Source of the DNA: Phocaeicola plebeius
Lineage (GTDB): Bacteria; Bacteroidota; Bacteroidia; Bacteroidales; Bacteroidaceae
Direction: 5' to 3'
DNA length: 54,834 nt
Assembly (NCBI GenBank): GCA_022767125.1
Contig: JALEPZ010000092.1
Span: forward strand, 1-54,834
Position numbers and translations under genes: made by a program
The notes under the pieces: model-generated
What the model saw: the letters and a program-made list of their open reading frames with translations, nothing else
Told to the model about the DNA's origin: nothing
Database searches by the model: none
In this document: in pieces, positions 18,157 to 30,191 of the stretch
Numbering within the stretch: position 1 is the first letter of the stretch
How the letters are laid out: each line of letters opens with the position of its first letter

Positions 18157-18771
18157 CTAATGTTGTTGCGTGCTGTCCACCGGTGCCGTATCCTCGACGG
18201 TAAAGATGCCGGTGTTGTTGAAAATCTGGTATTCAGTCATCTGTTGGTTCGATTCGAAGCCATAGCCGGTGAGTACCTTGTCGACCTGTTCGATGCGGAT
18301 GAAGCGGTCGGAATAAATCTGTTCTTTCCCTTGGTCCCAATACAGCAGTTGGGTATCGAACTTGTCGCCTTTCTGGCTGCGGATGTGTACGTTGCCACGC
18401 AGCTCCCACAGCTTTTTCCGGTCGTAATAGTAAGCGGTGTCGGCCTTGATGCTGGCATCCACGCGGAACAGGGTGTCGAATTTTTCCAGGTAGATACCCT
18501 TTTTGAAGGCCCAATAGGGAGAATCGATGCGGCTGTAGACCAGCCATTCGGAGGTGATGATCTTGTAGCGTATCAGTCCGGAGTCGGAGATGAAGGTCTG
18601 CACTCCGGTGGTGCGCATGTCAGGAATGGAGTCCTGCTCCCTGACTGCATCGGCAAGGTTTTTCTTCTGGCCGTTGCAGGCAGGCAAAAAAAGCAACATA
18701 ACAGTTGCCGATAGGGCAACTGTTATGTTGAGTAACATCCTATGATTCTTTTCGTTGTGTCTAACTGACAT
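18157..18771 (-). CDS. lptC: LPS export protein LptC, lipoprotein form
   Basis: About 204 residues. An N-terminal hydrophobic segment ending LLFLPAC gives a lipobox with cysteine near residue 32, followed by a beta-rich periplasmic domain typical of LptC (SEWLVYSRIDSPYWAF, GNVHIRSQKGDKFDTQLLYWDQ, SDRFIRIEQVDKVLTGYGFES). LptC bridges LptFGB in the inner membrane to LptA in moving lipopolysaccharide. A downstream Met at 18738 is an alternative start that keeps the signal. It lies between a TPR protein (11 bases) and the CNNM gene (15 bases) in the envelope operon. Confidence 0.85.
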   Translation of the reverse strand: MSVRHNEKNHRMLLNITVALSATVMLLFLPACNGQKKNLADAVREQDSIPDMRTTGVQTFISDSGLIRYKIITSEWLVYSRIDSPYWAFKKGIYLEKFDTLFRVDASIKADTAYYYDRKKLWELRGNVHIRSQKGDKFDTQLLYWDQGKEQIYSDRFIRIEQVDKVLTGYGFESNQQMTEYQIFNNTGIFTVEDTAPVDSTQQH

Positions 18772-18782
18772 GACGTTGGAGA

Positions 18783-20141
18783 TTATCGGATGGTGGTTGT
18801 TTCGCCGATCCAGCCACCGATGGTGACGGAGTTACCCTTCTTCAGTCCGAGGAAGAACAGGTCTTCGTCCTTCGGAGTGTAGGCAGCGTATGTGCGGATC
18901 AGCTTGTCAGCTTCTTCAGCCACGCTGGGGTCTACGCTCTTGGCACGCTGCAGCTTGTCGATGGCGGCAAAGTAAGTACACTTGTTCAGCGCACCTTCGT
19001 CGCTCCAGTTGGGGCTGGCACCGTACATCTGTGCAATCAGGATATATGCCTTGCCGCAGTTGGCATTGTTGGCGATGGCCTTGTTGGCATAGGTCTTGGC
19101 ACGTCCGTACATCTTCTTGCTCATCAGCACCACAGCAGCGTTGTAGCAGTTGTCGCTCTTCTTGAGGGGGTCGCTTTCCAGTTCGATGGCCTGGTCGAAG
19201 TAGCTGATGGCCTTTTCCAGGTCACCTTTCTTATAATACATGTAACCGCAACCGGCAGCTGTAGCGGAAGTCGGTTCGATGGCATGAGCGAATTCAGAAG
19301 CCTGGAAGTAAGCTTCCTCTTCTGTACATCTCAGCAGCTGCATTACGCTGATTACCTGTTTCAGATAGTCCAGGTTCGTCTTGTTCTGGGCCACTTTCGG
19401 GCCGTAGATGTTCTGCAGGTTTTCGCACGATGCGGCACCCGAGTTGATGAAGTAGGCGTCTACATTGTCCTTGGCCGTCTTCAGGTTCTTCTTGGCTGAT
19501 TCCTTAGTAGCAGCATTATAAGCTTCGTCGGCATAGGCAGCGGCAGCCAGGTAGTCCTGGATGAACTGTTCCTTGTGGGCATCGTCAATCTTCAGCTTCT
19601 TCGACGACATGTCCATGTAGTCCTGCAGCATGAAGTAGTCGCTATTGGCTTTTTCCAGATCGACGGCTTCCTTTACGATGGCATAGGCAGCGTTTACGTC
19701 CAGATTGGCACCCGAGAAGGCGATCATGTCGTGTGCTTTCATGCCGAGGATGGATCCCTTGGTTTCGGGTCTCTTCACGAGCTTGTTCAGTTCGTCCAGG
19801 TATTTGATACGCTGGTCGTGAACACCCATCAGCTCATTCTGATAGTTCTTCTGCTGGGCAGCATCCTTGGTGCTGGCGATGAGTCCGCGCAGGATCTTTG
19901 CACCGTTCGTATAGGTGCTCACCTGTGCGAGAGGAGCATCAGTGAAAACGGCTTTCCAAGGCGTATAGGCATCCTTGAAATTGTTCGTCTTCACATATTC
20001 GGTGTAGATACTGATGTTCTTCAGACAGTTCAAGCTGTCTTCACCATGACCGAATCTTGTTCCGGATGCTAATCCGGTTTGAGCAAAAGCTGTTGTACCC
20101 ATTGACAGTGCAAACAGCATTGTAAACATCTTCATTTTCAT
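18783..20141 (-). CDS. secreted tetratricopeptide-repeat protein
   Basis: A 452-residue periplasmic protein with a cleavable signal peptide (MKMKMFTMLFALSMGTTAFAQ). The body is helical, with several TPR-like repeats; the clearest is at about 290-325 (AAGCGYMYYKKGDLEKAISYFDQAIEL). These act as protein-interaction scaffolds. Position between an outer-membrane protein and lptC suggests a role in envelope assembly, but no partner can be named. The 106-base gap upstream shows no TAnnTTTG box, so it is probably read through from coaX. Confidence 0.8.
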   Translation of the reverse strand: MKMKMFTMLFALSMGTTAFAQTGLASGTRFGHGEDSLNCLKNISIYTEYVKTNNFKDAYTPWKAVFTDAPLAQVSTYTNGAKILRGLIASTKDAAQQKNYQNELMGVHDQRIKYLDELNKLVKRPETKGSILGMKAHDMIAFSGANLDVNAAYAIVKEAVDLEKANSDYFMLQDYMDMSSKKLKIDDAHKEQFIQDYLAAAAYADEAYNAATKESAKKNLKTAKDNVDAYFINSGAASCENLQNIYGPKVAQNKTNLDYLKQVISVMQLLRCTEEEAYFQASEFAHAIEPTSATAAGCGYMYYKKGDLEKAISYFDQAIELESDPLKKSDNCYNAAVVLMSKKMYGRAKTYANKAIANNANCGKAYILIAQMYGASPNWSDEGALNKCTYFAAIDKLQRAKSVDPSVAEEADKLIRTYAAYTPKDEDLFFLGLKKGNSVTIGGWIGETTTIR

Positions 20142-20247
20142 CGTAGTATGTAAATATTAAGTTTTTAAGTTTCCGTTGTTTCTTGTTTCGGGTGAACGTT
20201 TGGGGGCGTTTGGGGAAGTCCGTAGGCAGCGGCACCTCCTGGCTCCG

Positions 20248-21516
20248 TCAGTTCACTTTCCACTTCATGAACCAGTGCTCGATGAAGGTCAGCCCGATTT
20301 TCAGTTCGAAGCGGTTCTCCGACAGCAGGTGGCCGGCCGATGGCTTCACGCGGGTATATTGTCCCGTGACACTCAGTACGGTGTTGCGCTGGTACAGGTG
20401 AAGGGGCAGTCCGAAGCCGGCACTGACGCCATATTCCTTCGGCCCGTCTCCCGTGGGCAACTTCAGGTACGAGGACGAGTAATGCACTCCCGCCCGGTAG
20501 CGTATGCGTTTCCAGTAGGCGCGTCCATATGGGTTGGGCAAGAACTCCATGCCGGCAGCCACCCGGTGACGGTCGTTATAGTTCCCTTTCTCTCCGCTGT
20601 ATTCCGTGTCCGACCATTTCTGCAATTCGTAGTCAATGCCGGCGGTGAGGTTGCTCTTTTGCTGGTAAACCACTCCCACACCGAACGTTGTGGGGAGACC
20701 GTAGGTGTCTTCGGTCAGTTCTTCGTCCTTCGCCGAATAGCTGGGTTGCGAGGCGTTCTCCACAATCTGTATGCCTTTCGTCTCCTTACAGTTCAGCTGG
20801 TGTCCCAGTCCGTAGACTACTCCCAGCGTAAAGCTGTGGTCTTTGTCGAGCTGGTAGGTATATTGCACACCCACATCCGCCTTATAACTCTTGACGCTGA
20901 CATTGTTGTAGACAATGCTCCGGTCGCTGGTCGTGCTCAGGCTCAGTCCGGTACTGTAGTCCAGATTGCCGTACAGGTAGCCTACATTGGCTCCGACAGA
21001 CAGGTTGGGCAGTATGCGGAATCCCAATCCGGCAAACACCTGATGCAATCCCCCTTCGCCGTAGAACAGATTGGTGGCCGTCACCTCCTCGTTGCCCGGT
21101 ATGGACGACGTGCGACTGAAATTGTAGCCTACATTGGAGTAAGGCAGCAATCCCATGGCAAATCCCAGCCGCGGAATCAGGCGGAACTGCATGACCATGT
21201 AGTCGAACGTAGAATTTTTAGCGTTGGTCTTGTAGCCGTTTTCCTCGAAGTTCGATCGTGTCAGGGTCAGTCCTGCGTCGAACATGAACGTCAGCGAGTC
21301 GACAGCTGAATAGGAGGCCGGATTCAAGGTATTGATATGGCTGTTCGTACGCAGGCCATATCCCATACCACCCATGGCAGCATTGTTGACGAAAGCCTGG
21401 TCGGACAACTGGCCCAATCCATACCTCGTATAAGGAGAGTTAGTACTGATCTGGGCGTAGGTAGTCAGTGAACCCGCCAGCAGGGCAGCGCTAATAAGTA
21501 CATTCTTAGTTGACAT
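20248..21516 (-). CDS. outer-membrane beta-barrel protein (FadL/OmpP1-like)
   Basis: A 422-residue exported protein with signal peptide ([21 protein letters not shown]). The mature part begins [18 protein letters not shown] and continues with many amphipathic strands ([40 protein letters not shown]), resembling Bacteroidota OmpP1/FadL-like barrels. Substrate unknown. Its start codon overlaps the end of coaX by 11 bases, so it is translated from the same message. The C-terminus does not end in the usual aromatic residue. Confidence 0.75.
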   Translation of the reverse strand: MSTKNVLISAALLAGSLTTYAQISTNSPYTRYGLGQLSDQAFVNNAAMGGMGYGLRTNSHINTLNPASYSAVDSLTFMFDAGLTLTRSNFEENGYKTNAKNSTFDYMVMQFRLIPRLGFAMGLLPYSNVGYNFSRTSSIPGNEEVTATNLFYGEGGLHQVFAGLGFRILPNLSVGANVGYLYGNLDYSTGLSLSTTSDRSIVYNNVSVKSYKADVGVQYTYQLDKDHSFTLGVVYGLGHQLNCKETKGIQIVENASQPSYSAKDEELTEDTYGLPTTFGVGVVYQQKSNLTAGIDYELQKWSDTEYSGEKGNYNDRHRVAAGMEFLPNPYGRAYWKRIRYRAGVHYSSSYLKLPTGDGPKEYGVSAGFGLPLHLYQRNTVLSVTGQYTRVKPSAGHLLSENRFELKIGLTFIEHWFMKWKVN

Positions 21517-22231
21517 TGTAATTCAATATTCTGTTTAAACCTTTCAACACTAAAAATCTATCTGCAAAGATGATACTTTTTAAGTTTGTTTCAAAAGAAA
21601 ATCTATCTCCGCCTGTTAAAAAAACCAAAAGTCCTGGATATTTCTTTTGCAATAGGGCAATATAGCCGGCAATTTCAAATTCCATCCCTTTGATGACTCC
21701 GGCCCGGATAGCTGTTTCGGTGCTGTAGCCGAAGTCCGGACTGTCGCCTTCCTTGTCGATGAGGGGCAGCTTGTCGCAGCAAGCATTGAGGGCCTTGAAG
21801 CGGGTATAGATGCCCGGCGATATGTTGCCGCCCCAATAACGGCCTTCCTTGTCAATAAACTCGTAGGTGACGGCGGTTCCGGCGTCGATGACCAGCAGGT
21901 CTTTTCCTGGCAGCAGATAATTGGCTCCCACAACGGCTGCCAGCCGGTCCATGCCCAGTGTCTGGGGCGTCTTGTAGCAGTTCGTAATCGGAACGGGGGT
22001 ATTGCAGGTCAGTTCCATCACCGGAAATCCTGCCTTGGCTAACTGGCGGCGGATGGTCTTGCTCAGGGTGATGACCGATGCGATGATGCCCCGTTCAATG
22101 GGATACTTGCCGCATATCATCGACAGGCAGTCCAATGAATGGTTCGAGCCTCGCAACACTTCTACCACTTCATCCTGGTCGAAGACGGCAAGCTTAGCGA
22201 CCGTATTGCCTATGTCTATTACTAAATTCAC
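21506..22231 (-). CDS. coaX: type III pantothenate kinase
   Basis: CoaX phosphorylates pantothenate in the first step of coenzyme A synthesis; type III enzymes are not feedback-inhibited by CoA. The protein begins [16 protein letters not shown], with the ASKHA phosphate-1 motif DIGNT. Later motifs are [25 protein letters not shown] and GGNISPGI, all typical of CoaX. I chose the GTG at 22231, giving 241 residues, rather than an ATG at 22288. The extra residues are not conserved, and the ATG lies upstream of the likely -7 box at 22256-22263. First gene of the operon leading to ppiD; overlaps the next gene by 11 bases. Confidence 0.92.
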   Translation of the reverse strand: MNLVIDIGNTVAKLAVFDQDEVVEVLRGSNHSLDCLSMICGKYPIERGIIASVITLSKTIRRQLAKAGFPVMELTCNTPVPITNCYKTPQTLGMDRLAAVVGANYLLPGKDLLVIDAGTAVTYEFIDKEGRYWGGNISPGIYTRFKALNACCDKLPLIDKEGDSPDFGYSTETAIRAGVIKGMEFEIAGYIALLQKKYPGLLVFLTGGDRFSFETNLKSIIFADRFLVLKGLNRILNYNVN

Positions 22232-22255
22232 GTTCGTCTTTTTGTTTTCCGACTG

Positions 22256-22263
22256 CAAAGTAA
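22256..22263 (-). promoter_or_regulatory. -7 box of the coaX envelope operon
   Basis: Minus-strand TTACTTTG, one mismatch to TAnnTTTG, 25 bases upstream of the GTG start. It supports the short coaX start. Confidence 0.45.
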
Positions 22264-22304
22264 CGCAAAAAAAAAATACTACCGACAATAAATTGAAGAT
22301 TTTA

Positions 22305-22337
22305 TTTGAATGTTATCAAATATTAGGCGTACTTTTG
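22305..22337 (+). promoter_or_regulatory. promoter of the DUF4105 gene
   Basis: TTTG (22305-22308), a 21-base spacer and TACTTTTG (22330-22337). It fixes the downstream start at ATG 22361 and excludes the ATG at 22310, which lies inside the promoter. Confidence 0.75.
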
Positions 22338-22360
22338 CACCCGAAACAACGTATTCCATC

Positions 22361-23533
22361 ATGACAAGAAAAATAAAATACCTGCTTATGTGCCTGCTGG
22401 CTGCCGTTTCCGTTCCGGGATGGGCCGTTCAGGACAGTCTGCGTTTCAGCCTGCTGACCTGCGAGCCGGGACCGGAAATCTACGCGCTTTTCGGACACAC
22501 GGCTCTTCGCTGTCAGCGTCCGGCCCTCGGGACCGATGTGGTGTTCAATTACGGAATGTTCAATTTTCATACGCCGCATTTCGTGTTGCGGTTTGTCAAA
22601 GGCGAGACGGACTACCAGCTGGGCGTGATGCCTTATCCTTATTTCGAGAGCGAGTATGCACTCCGCGGTTCCTCGGTATACGAGCAGGAACTGAACCTGA
22701 CGGCTCCCGAAAAACGGCGGCTGCTTGAATTGCTTGAAGACAATTACCGCCCGGAGAACCGGGTCTATCGCTATAATTACTTTTATGACAACTGTACGAC
22801 CCGGGCCCGCGACCAGGTGGAACGGGCAGTGGAAGGACAGGTGGTCTATCCCGATTCTTTGCCCGGCAAGTCGTTTCGGAGCATCGTTCATGAGTTTACG
22901 TCGGACTCTCCGTGGGGGGAGCTGGGCATCGACTTGTGTCTCGGTGCCGAGGCCGACCGCGAAATAGGGCTGAGACAGCAGATGTTTGCTCCGTTCTATC
23001 TCTATGGCTATGCAGAGCGTGCTTACATTATTAATAAAGACGGTACCCGCCGGCCGCTGGTCTGCCGAACGTCGAAAATCATCGATGCTGCGCCCGAAAC
23101 GTCGGACCCCGGCTTCCCTATTTCTCCGTTGTCCTGTGCCTGTATCCTGCTGGCCGTGGCCGTGGCCGTGGCGGTCTGCCAGTGGAAGACGGGCCGGGTG
23201 TACTGGGGATGGGAAGTCCTGCTGATGGTGCTTCAGGGAGTGGCGGGATGCATCATTGCCTTCCTGTTTTTCGTTTCTGAGCATCCCACCGTGGGGTCCA
23301 ACTGGATGCTCTGGCTCTTCAATCCGGTGCCGCTACTCTATGCTCCGGTGTTGGCCTATCGGTGCGTTAAGGGCCGAAAAGACCTTTATCCGCTGATAAA
23401 TTCCGTGTATTTAATGTTTTTTATGATAATTGTCGCCTTCAAGTGCCAGGATTTTAATTTATCGGTTGTACCTTTGGCACTGACTTTGTTGGTGACATCA
23501 GCAAGTCATGAATTAATAGTGAGAAACAAATGA
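22361..23533 (+). CDS. DUF4105 membrane protein (probable Lnb-type lipoprotein N-acyltransferase)
   Basis: A 390-residue protein with an N-terminal signal/TM segment (MTRKIKYLLMCLLAAVSVPGWA), a periplasmic DUF4105 domain and four or so C-terminal transmembrane segments (from about residue 255). Conserved family residues are visible: H46 in YALFGHTALR and C145 in YNYFYDNCTTRARDQ, which would form a Cys-His pair as in NlpC/papain-like acyltransferases. From memory, DUF4105 proteins of Bacteroides have been reported as the lipoprotein N-acyltransferase Lnb, which completes triacylation where Lnt is absent; I hold this with moderate confidence. The start follows the promoter at 22305-22337. The stop overlaps the next gene by four bases (ATGA), so the two are translationally coupled. 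Confidence 0.82.
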   Translation: MTRKIKYLLMCLLAAVSVPGWAVQDSLRFSLLTCEPGPEIYALFGHTALRCQRPALGTDVVFNYGMFNFHTPHFVLRFVKGETDYQLGVMPYPYFESEYALRGSSVYEQELNLTAPEKRRLLELLEDNYRPENRVYRYNYFYDNCTTRARDQVERAVEGQVVYPDSLPGKSFRSIVHEFTSDSPWGELGIDLCLGAEADREIGLRQQMFAPFYLYGYAERAYIINKDGTRRPLVCRTSKIIDAAPETSDPGFPISPLSCACILLAVAVAVAVCQWKTGRVYWGWEVLLMVLQGVAGCIIAFLFFVSEHPTVGSNWMLWLFNPVPLLYAPVLAYRCVKGRKDLYPLINSVYLMFFMIIVAFKCQDFNLSVVPLALTLLVTSASHELIVRNK

Positions 23534-25119
23534 TGAAAGAACGTATCTTGTCTTCCCTGATAGCCGTCATAGTGGTGTCCTCGTTGCAGGCCCAAGGAGG
23601 TGATGCGGCAGTTCCCCGTCTGGTGGTGGGGCTGACCATCGACCAGCTCCGCACGGACTATATCGAGGCCTTTTCGTCGCTTTACGGCGAGCGGGGGTTC
23701 AAGCGTCTGCTGCGCGAGGGACGGTTCTATTGCAATGCCGAGTACGATTTCATCAATGTGGATGCGGCCTCGTCGGTGGCGGCGGTCTATACCGGAACTA
23801 CACCTTATTATAATGGTATTCCCGGTGAATGCTGGATGGACCGTGCTTCGCTCCGCATCATCAAGAGCGTGGACGATGCCTCGTACATGGGTATCTATAC
23901 CGGCGAAAGCACTTCGCCCCAGCGTCTGCTCGTTTCTACACTGTCCGACGAACTGATGGTAGCCACGCAAGGCGGTGCAGAGGTCTATTCTATTGCACCC
24001 ACCCGTGAGATGGCGGTCCTTGCGGCCGGCCATGCTGCCAAGGGTGCGTTCTGGATCAATGACGATACCGGCAAGTGGAGCGGATCGACTTTCTATGGCT
24101 CCTTCCCCAACTGGGTGACCTCTTATAACGACCGCGAGGGATTGGATTTCCGTATCGACAATGTGGCCTGGGCGCCTTATCTGCCGGTGACCTCCTACCG
24201 TTTTGTCACTTCCGCAGCCAAACAGGTTTCGTTCAAGCACGATTTCTCGGCCGAGCGACGAAGCAAATACAAGAAATACAAGACCAGTCCGTATGTAAAC
24301 GATGAGGTGAACCGCCTGGTCAATGCTTGCCTGTCGAACACTCCGGTGGGTCAGGACAATGTACCCGACCTGCTGACCCTTTCGTATTATGCCGGCAATT
24401 ACGGCCATGCGTCCAATGCTGAATATGCCATGGAAATCCAGGATGCCTACGTGCGGCTGGACAACAGCATTGGCGACTTGCTCGATATGCTCGACCGCAA
24501 GGTGGGCTTGCGAAATACCTTGATATTCATTACCTCTACCGGTTATACAGACCCCGACCCGCAGGATCCGCCCCAGTTCAAGGTGCCCGGCGGTGAGTTC
24601 CACATCAAGCGGTGTGGTGCCTTGCTCAATATGTACCTCATGGCTCTCTACGGCCAAGGACAGTATGTCGAGACCCAGTACGACCGACAGATTTACCTGA
24701 ACCACAAGTTGATTGAGGACAAGAAACTCAATCTGACAGAAATACTCGACCGCTCGGCCGACTTCATTGTCCAGATGAGCGGTGTCCGCGACGCCTATAC
24801 CTCTCAACGCCTGGCTTTGGGAGCCTGGACTCCGCGTATCGACAAGATACGCAATAGTTTCCATCCGCGTCTTTCGGGCGACATCTATGTGGAAGTCATG
24901 CCCGGCTGGACAGTCGTCGACGAATATTCACAGACCTCCACGGTGGTGCGTGAGACCTATTCCTCTATGCCTTTGGTCTTTTTCGGCAATTCCGTCAAGC
25001 CCGAAGTGGTCTACACCCCGGTCAAGATGGCTATCGTGGCTCCTACGGTAGCCCATTGTATGCGTATCAGGGCCCCCAATGCGGCGATTTCTGCTCCCCT
25101 GAACGGCCTCCGCAAATAA
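23530..25119 (+). CDS. alkaline-phosphatase-superfamily protein with lost active site
   Basis: A 529-residue exported protein with signal peptide (MMKERILSSLIAVIVVSSLQAQ). It is a clear relative of PafA-type phosphatases/phosphodiesterases: GLTIDQLRTDY, then GFKRLLREGRFY, AAVYTGTTPYYNGIPGECW, YVRLDNSIGDLLDMLDRKVG and TPVKMAIVAPTVAHCM all align. Of the metal-binding and catalytic residues only the first aspartate (D38) remains. The nucleophile region reads NVDAASSVAAVYTG without the Thr/His pair. The D-x-x-G-H ligand site reads YYAGN. The A-D-H-G site reads TSTGY. The C-terminal T-x-H site reads ETYSS. It is therefore predicted to be a pseudoenzyme or binding protein. ATG overlaps the DUF4105 stop (coupled); secA follows after 101 bases with its own promoter. 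Confidence 0.85.
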   Translation: MMKERILSSLIAVIVVSSLQAQGGDAAVPRLVVGLTIDQLRTDYIEAFSSLYGERGFKRLLREGRFYCNAEYDFINVDAASSVAAVYTGTTPYYNGIPGECWMDRASLRIIKSVDDASYMGIYTGESTSPQRLLVSTLSDELMVATQGGAEVYSIAPTREMAVLAAGHAAKGAFWINDDTGKWSGSTFYGSFPNWVTSYNDREGLDFRIDNVAWAPYLPVTSYRFVTSAAKQVSFKHDFSAERRSKYKKYKTSPYVNDEVNRLVNACLSNTPVGQDNVPDLLTLSYYAGNYGHASNAEYAMEIQDAYVRLDNSIGDLLDMLDRKVGLRNTLIFITSTGYTDPDPQDPPQFKVPGGEFHIKRCGALLNMYLMALYGQGQYVETQYDRQIYLNHKLIEDKKLNLTEILDRSADFIVQMSGVRDAYTSQRLALGAWTPRIDKIRNSFHPRLSGDIYVEVMPGWTVVDEYSQTSTVVRETYSSMPLVFFGNSVKPEVVYTPVKMAIVAPTVAHCMRIRAPNAAISAPLNGLRK

Positions 25120-25157
25120 TTTTCTTCTCGGAAAGGGGAAGATAACCGTAATTTGGT

Positions 25158-25165
25158 TATCTTTG
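25158..25165 (+). promoter_or_regulatory. -7 box of secA
   Basis: TATCTTTG, 55 bases before the secA ATG. It overlaps the short dyad ATAACC (25143-25148 region)/GGTTAT just upstream. No TTTG at -33. Confidence 0.55.
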
Positions 25166-25220
25166 CGCCCGTATTTTTACAAATTACTAATTACCGATAA
25201 TAATAAAACAATAACATACA

Positions 25221-28526
<3,306 letters not shown>

Positions 28527-28546
28527 TCGATAGATTGATAATAGTC

Positions 28547-28602
28547 AGAGGGCGTGTCGAATTGGGATAGTGGCTATCGCATTTCGACACGCCCTCTTTT
28601 TT
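28547..28602 (+). terminator. intrinsic terminator of secA
   Basis: AGAGGGCGTGTCGAA (28547-28561) pairs perfectly with 28583-28597, followed by a T-run to 28602. It lies 20 bases after the secA stop. Confidence 0.93.
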
Positions 28603-28642
28603 ACGCTGTTGTACGTATGAGCTGCTGTGTGACTGGGAGCCG

Positions 28643-30016
28643 TCAAGGACGGACACAGGTTTCCTCGTTCTCGTCCAGCCGGTCGCTCCACAGGTATTTC
28701 TGCGTTTCCTTCATCGCCACGCCCGAGAGCAGGAGCAACGAAATCAGGTTAGGGATGGCCATCAGCGCATTCATGCAGTCTGCAATGTTCCATACCACCG
28801 TCAGGTTCAGGATGGATCCTGTATACAGCGAGAGAATCCAGACAACCCGATAGAGGCGGATGAGCCGCGGACGGTGTCCGACTAGGTATTCCATGGCCTT
28901 GCTTGAATAGTAGCTCCAGCCCAGAATGGTCGAAAAGGCGAAAGTGACGATGCCGAAGCTCAGGATGGACGTGCCGATGTAGGGGATTTTCCCGAAGGCC
29001 GCCTTGGTTAGTGCACCTCCGTGCGTATAGTCGATGTCGGGGTAGGCGAGGATGCTGCTCACCACCACCAGTCCCGTCAGCGCACAGATGATGACCGTGT
29101 CCCAGAACGTGCCGGTAGAGGACACCAGGGCCTGTCGCACCGGGTTGCGGGTCTTGGCAGCCGCTGCCACGATGGGGGCCGAACCCATGCCCGACTCGTT
29201 CGAGAACAAGCCGCGGGCGATGCCGTAATGTGCCGCCAGCATGAAACTGCTGCCGATGAATCCGCCACCGGCAGCGGGGGGCGTGAAGGCCGAACTGACA
29301 ATCTGTTCCACGGCCGGCCACAGGAAGTCACGGTTGACGAACAGGATGTAGAGGCAGCCCACAATGTAGAGCAGGGCCATGAACGGCACCATCGCCATAC
29401 ACACCCGGGCAATGCCCTTCACTCCGAACAAGATGACCAGCGCCACACCCAGCACGATGAGGCCTCCCGTCAGGTGCTCGCTGATGCCGTAGGTTTCATA
29501 CAGCAGCAGGGAGATGGAATTGGCCTGCACGGTGCCGCCGATGCCGAAGCTGGCCAGGGCCGTGAAGATGCAGAACAGTATGCCCAGCCATTTCATATTC
29601 AGGCCGCGTTCCAGGGCATACATGGGACCTCCCGTCATTTCCCCCTTCTCGTTCTTGACGCGGTACTTGATGGCCAGCAGCCCTTCGGCATATTTGGTGG
29701 CGATGCCGAACACACCGGTCATCCAGCACCAGAACACGGCACCCGGACCGCCGAAGGCTACTGCTGTCGCCACGCCGATGATGTTGCCGGTGCCGATAGT
29801 AGCCGCCAGCGAGGTGGCCAGTGCGCCGAATTGGCTGACATCACCTTCGCTGCCGGCATCCCGGCTGACGGACAGGCGGATGGCGGTCAGGATTTTGCGT
29901 TGCGGAAAGCGCAGGCGGATGGTGAGGAACAGGTGGGTGCCCAGCAACAGGATAATCATGGGCCAGCCCCACAGGAAGGAACTGATTTCGGCAGTAATCG
30001 TTTCGAATGTATTCAT
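28643..30016 (-). CDS. sodium:alanine/glycine symporter (AGCS family)
   Basis: A 457-residue inner-membrane permease with about 11 hydrophobic segments. Family signatures include the segment with GDVSQFGALATSLAAT, then IGTGNIIGVATA with PGAVFWCW, and further on GLFSNESGMGSAPIVAAAA. AGCS transporters import alanine, glycine or related amino acids with Na+. Substrate within the family cannot be told. It stands alone on the minus strand, converging on secA; the upstream gap to the trpB gene (30017-30191) holds a hairpin but no obvious -7 box. Confidence 0.9.
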   Translation of the reverse strand: MNTFETITAEISSFLWGWPMIILLLGTHLFLTIRLRFPQRKILTAIRLSVSRDAGSEGDVSQFGALATSLAATIGTGNIIGVATAVAFGGPGAVFWCWMTGVFGIATKYAEGLLAIKYRVKNEKGEMTGGPMYALERGLNMKWLGILFCIFTALASFGIGGTVQANSISLLLYETYGISEHLTGGLIVLGVALVILFGVKGIARVCMAMVPFMALLYIVGCLYILFVNRDFLWPAVEQIVSSAFTPPAAGGGFIGSSFMLAAHYGIARGLFSNESGMGSAPIVAAAAKTRNPVRQALVSSTGTFWDTVIICALTGLVVVSSILAYPDIDYTHGGALTKAAFGKIPYIGTSILSFGIVTFAFSTILGWSYYSSKAMEYLVGHRPRLIRLYRVVWILSLYTGSILNLTVVWNIADCMNALMAIPNLISLLLLSGVAMKETQKYLWSDRLDENEETCVRP

Positions 30017-30088
30017 ATTTTAATGGTAGCTTAAGTTATTATTATAATGGCCCAACGAGTAGGCGACGGGCGGTTGTCGGGAGAAGCA

Positions 30089-30141
30089 AAAGACACAAAG
30101 AACCAAAGCGCCGACAGGCCGGCTTTGTTCCTTGTGTCTTT
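30089..30141. terminator. GACACAAAG hairpin downstream of trpB
   Basis: AAAGACACAAAGAACC (from 30089) pairs, with a few mismatches, with TTCCTTGTGTCTTT (ending 30141). The loop is GC-rich and itself contains GCCG/CGGC. It lies 51 bases past the trpB stop on the minus strand. It shares the GACACAAAG core of the hairpin at 8182-8219. Confidence 0.5.
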
Positions 30142-30191
30142 CATCGCCCGGTTTCGCAGGGTCTCCCCTGAGACGATTGTTTCTTAGCGAA

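Noticed and set aside
22229-22288. ATG at 22288 as coaX start
   Set aside because: It lies upstream of the likely promoter box and adds a stretch not found in CoaX; the GTG at 22231 gives the usual N-terminus.
22310-22360. ATG at 22310 as start of the DUF4105 protein
   Set aside because: It lies between the -33 and -7 boxes of the promoter; the signal peptide begins at 22361.
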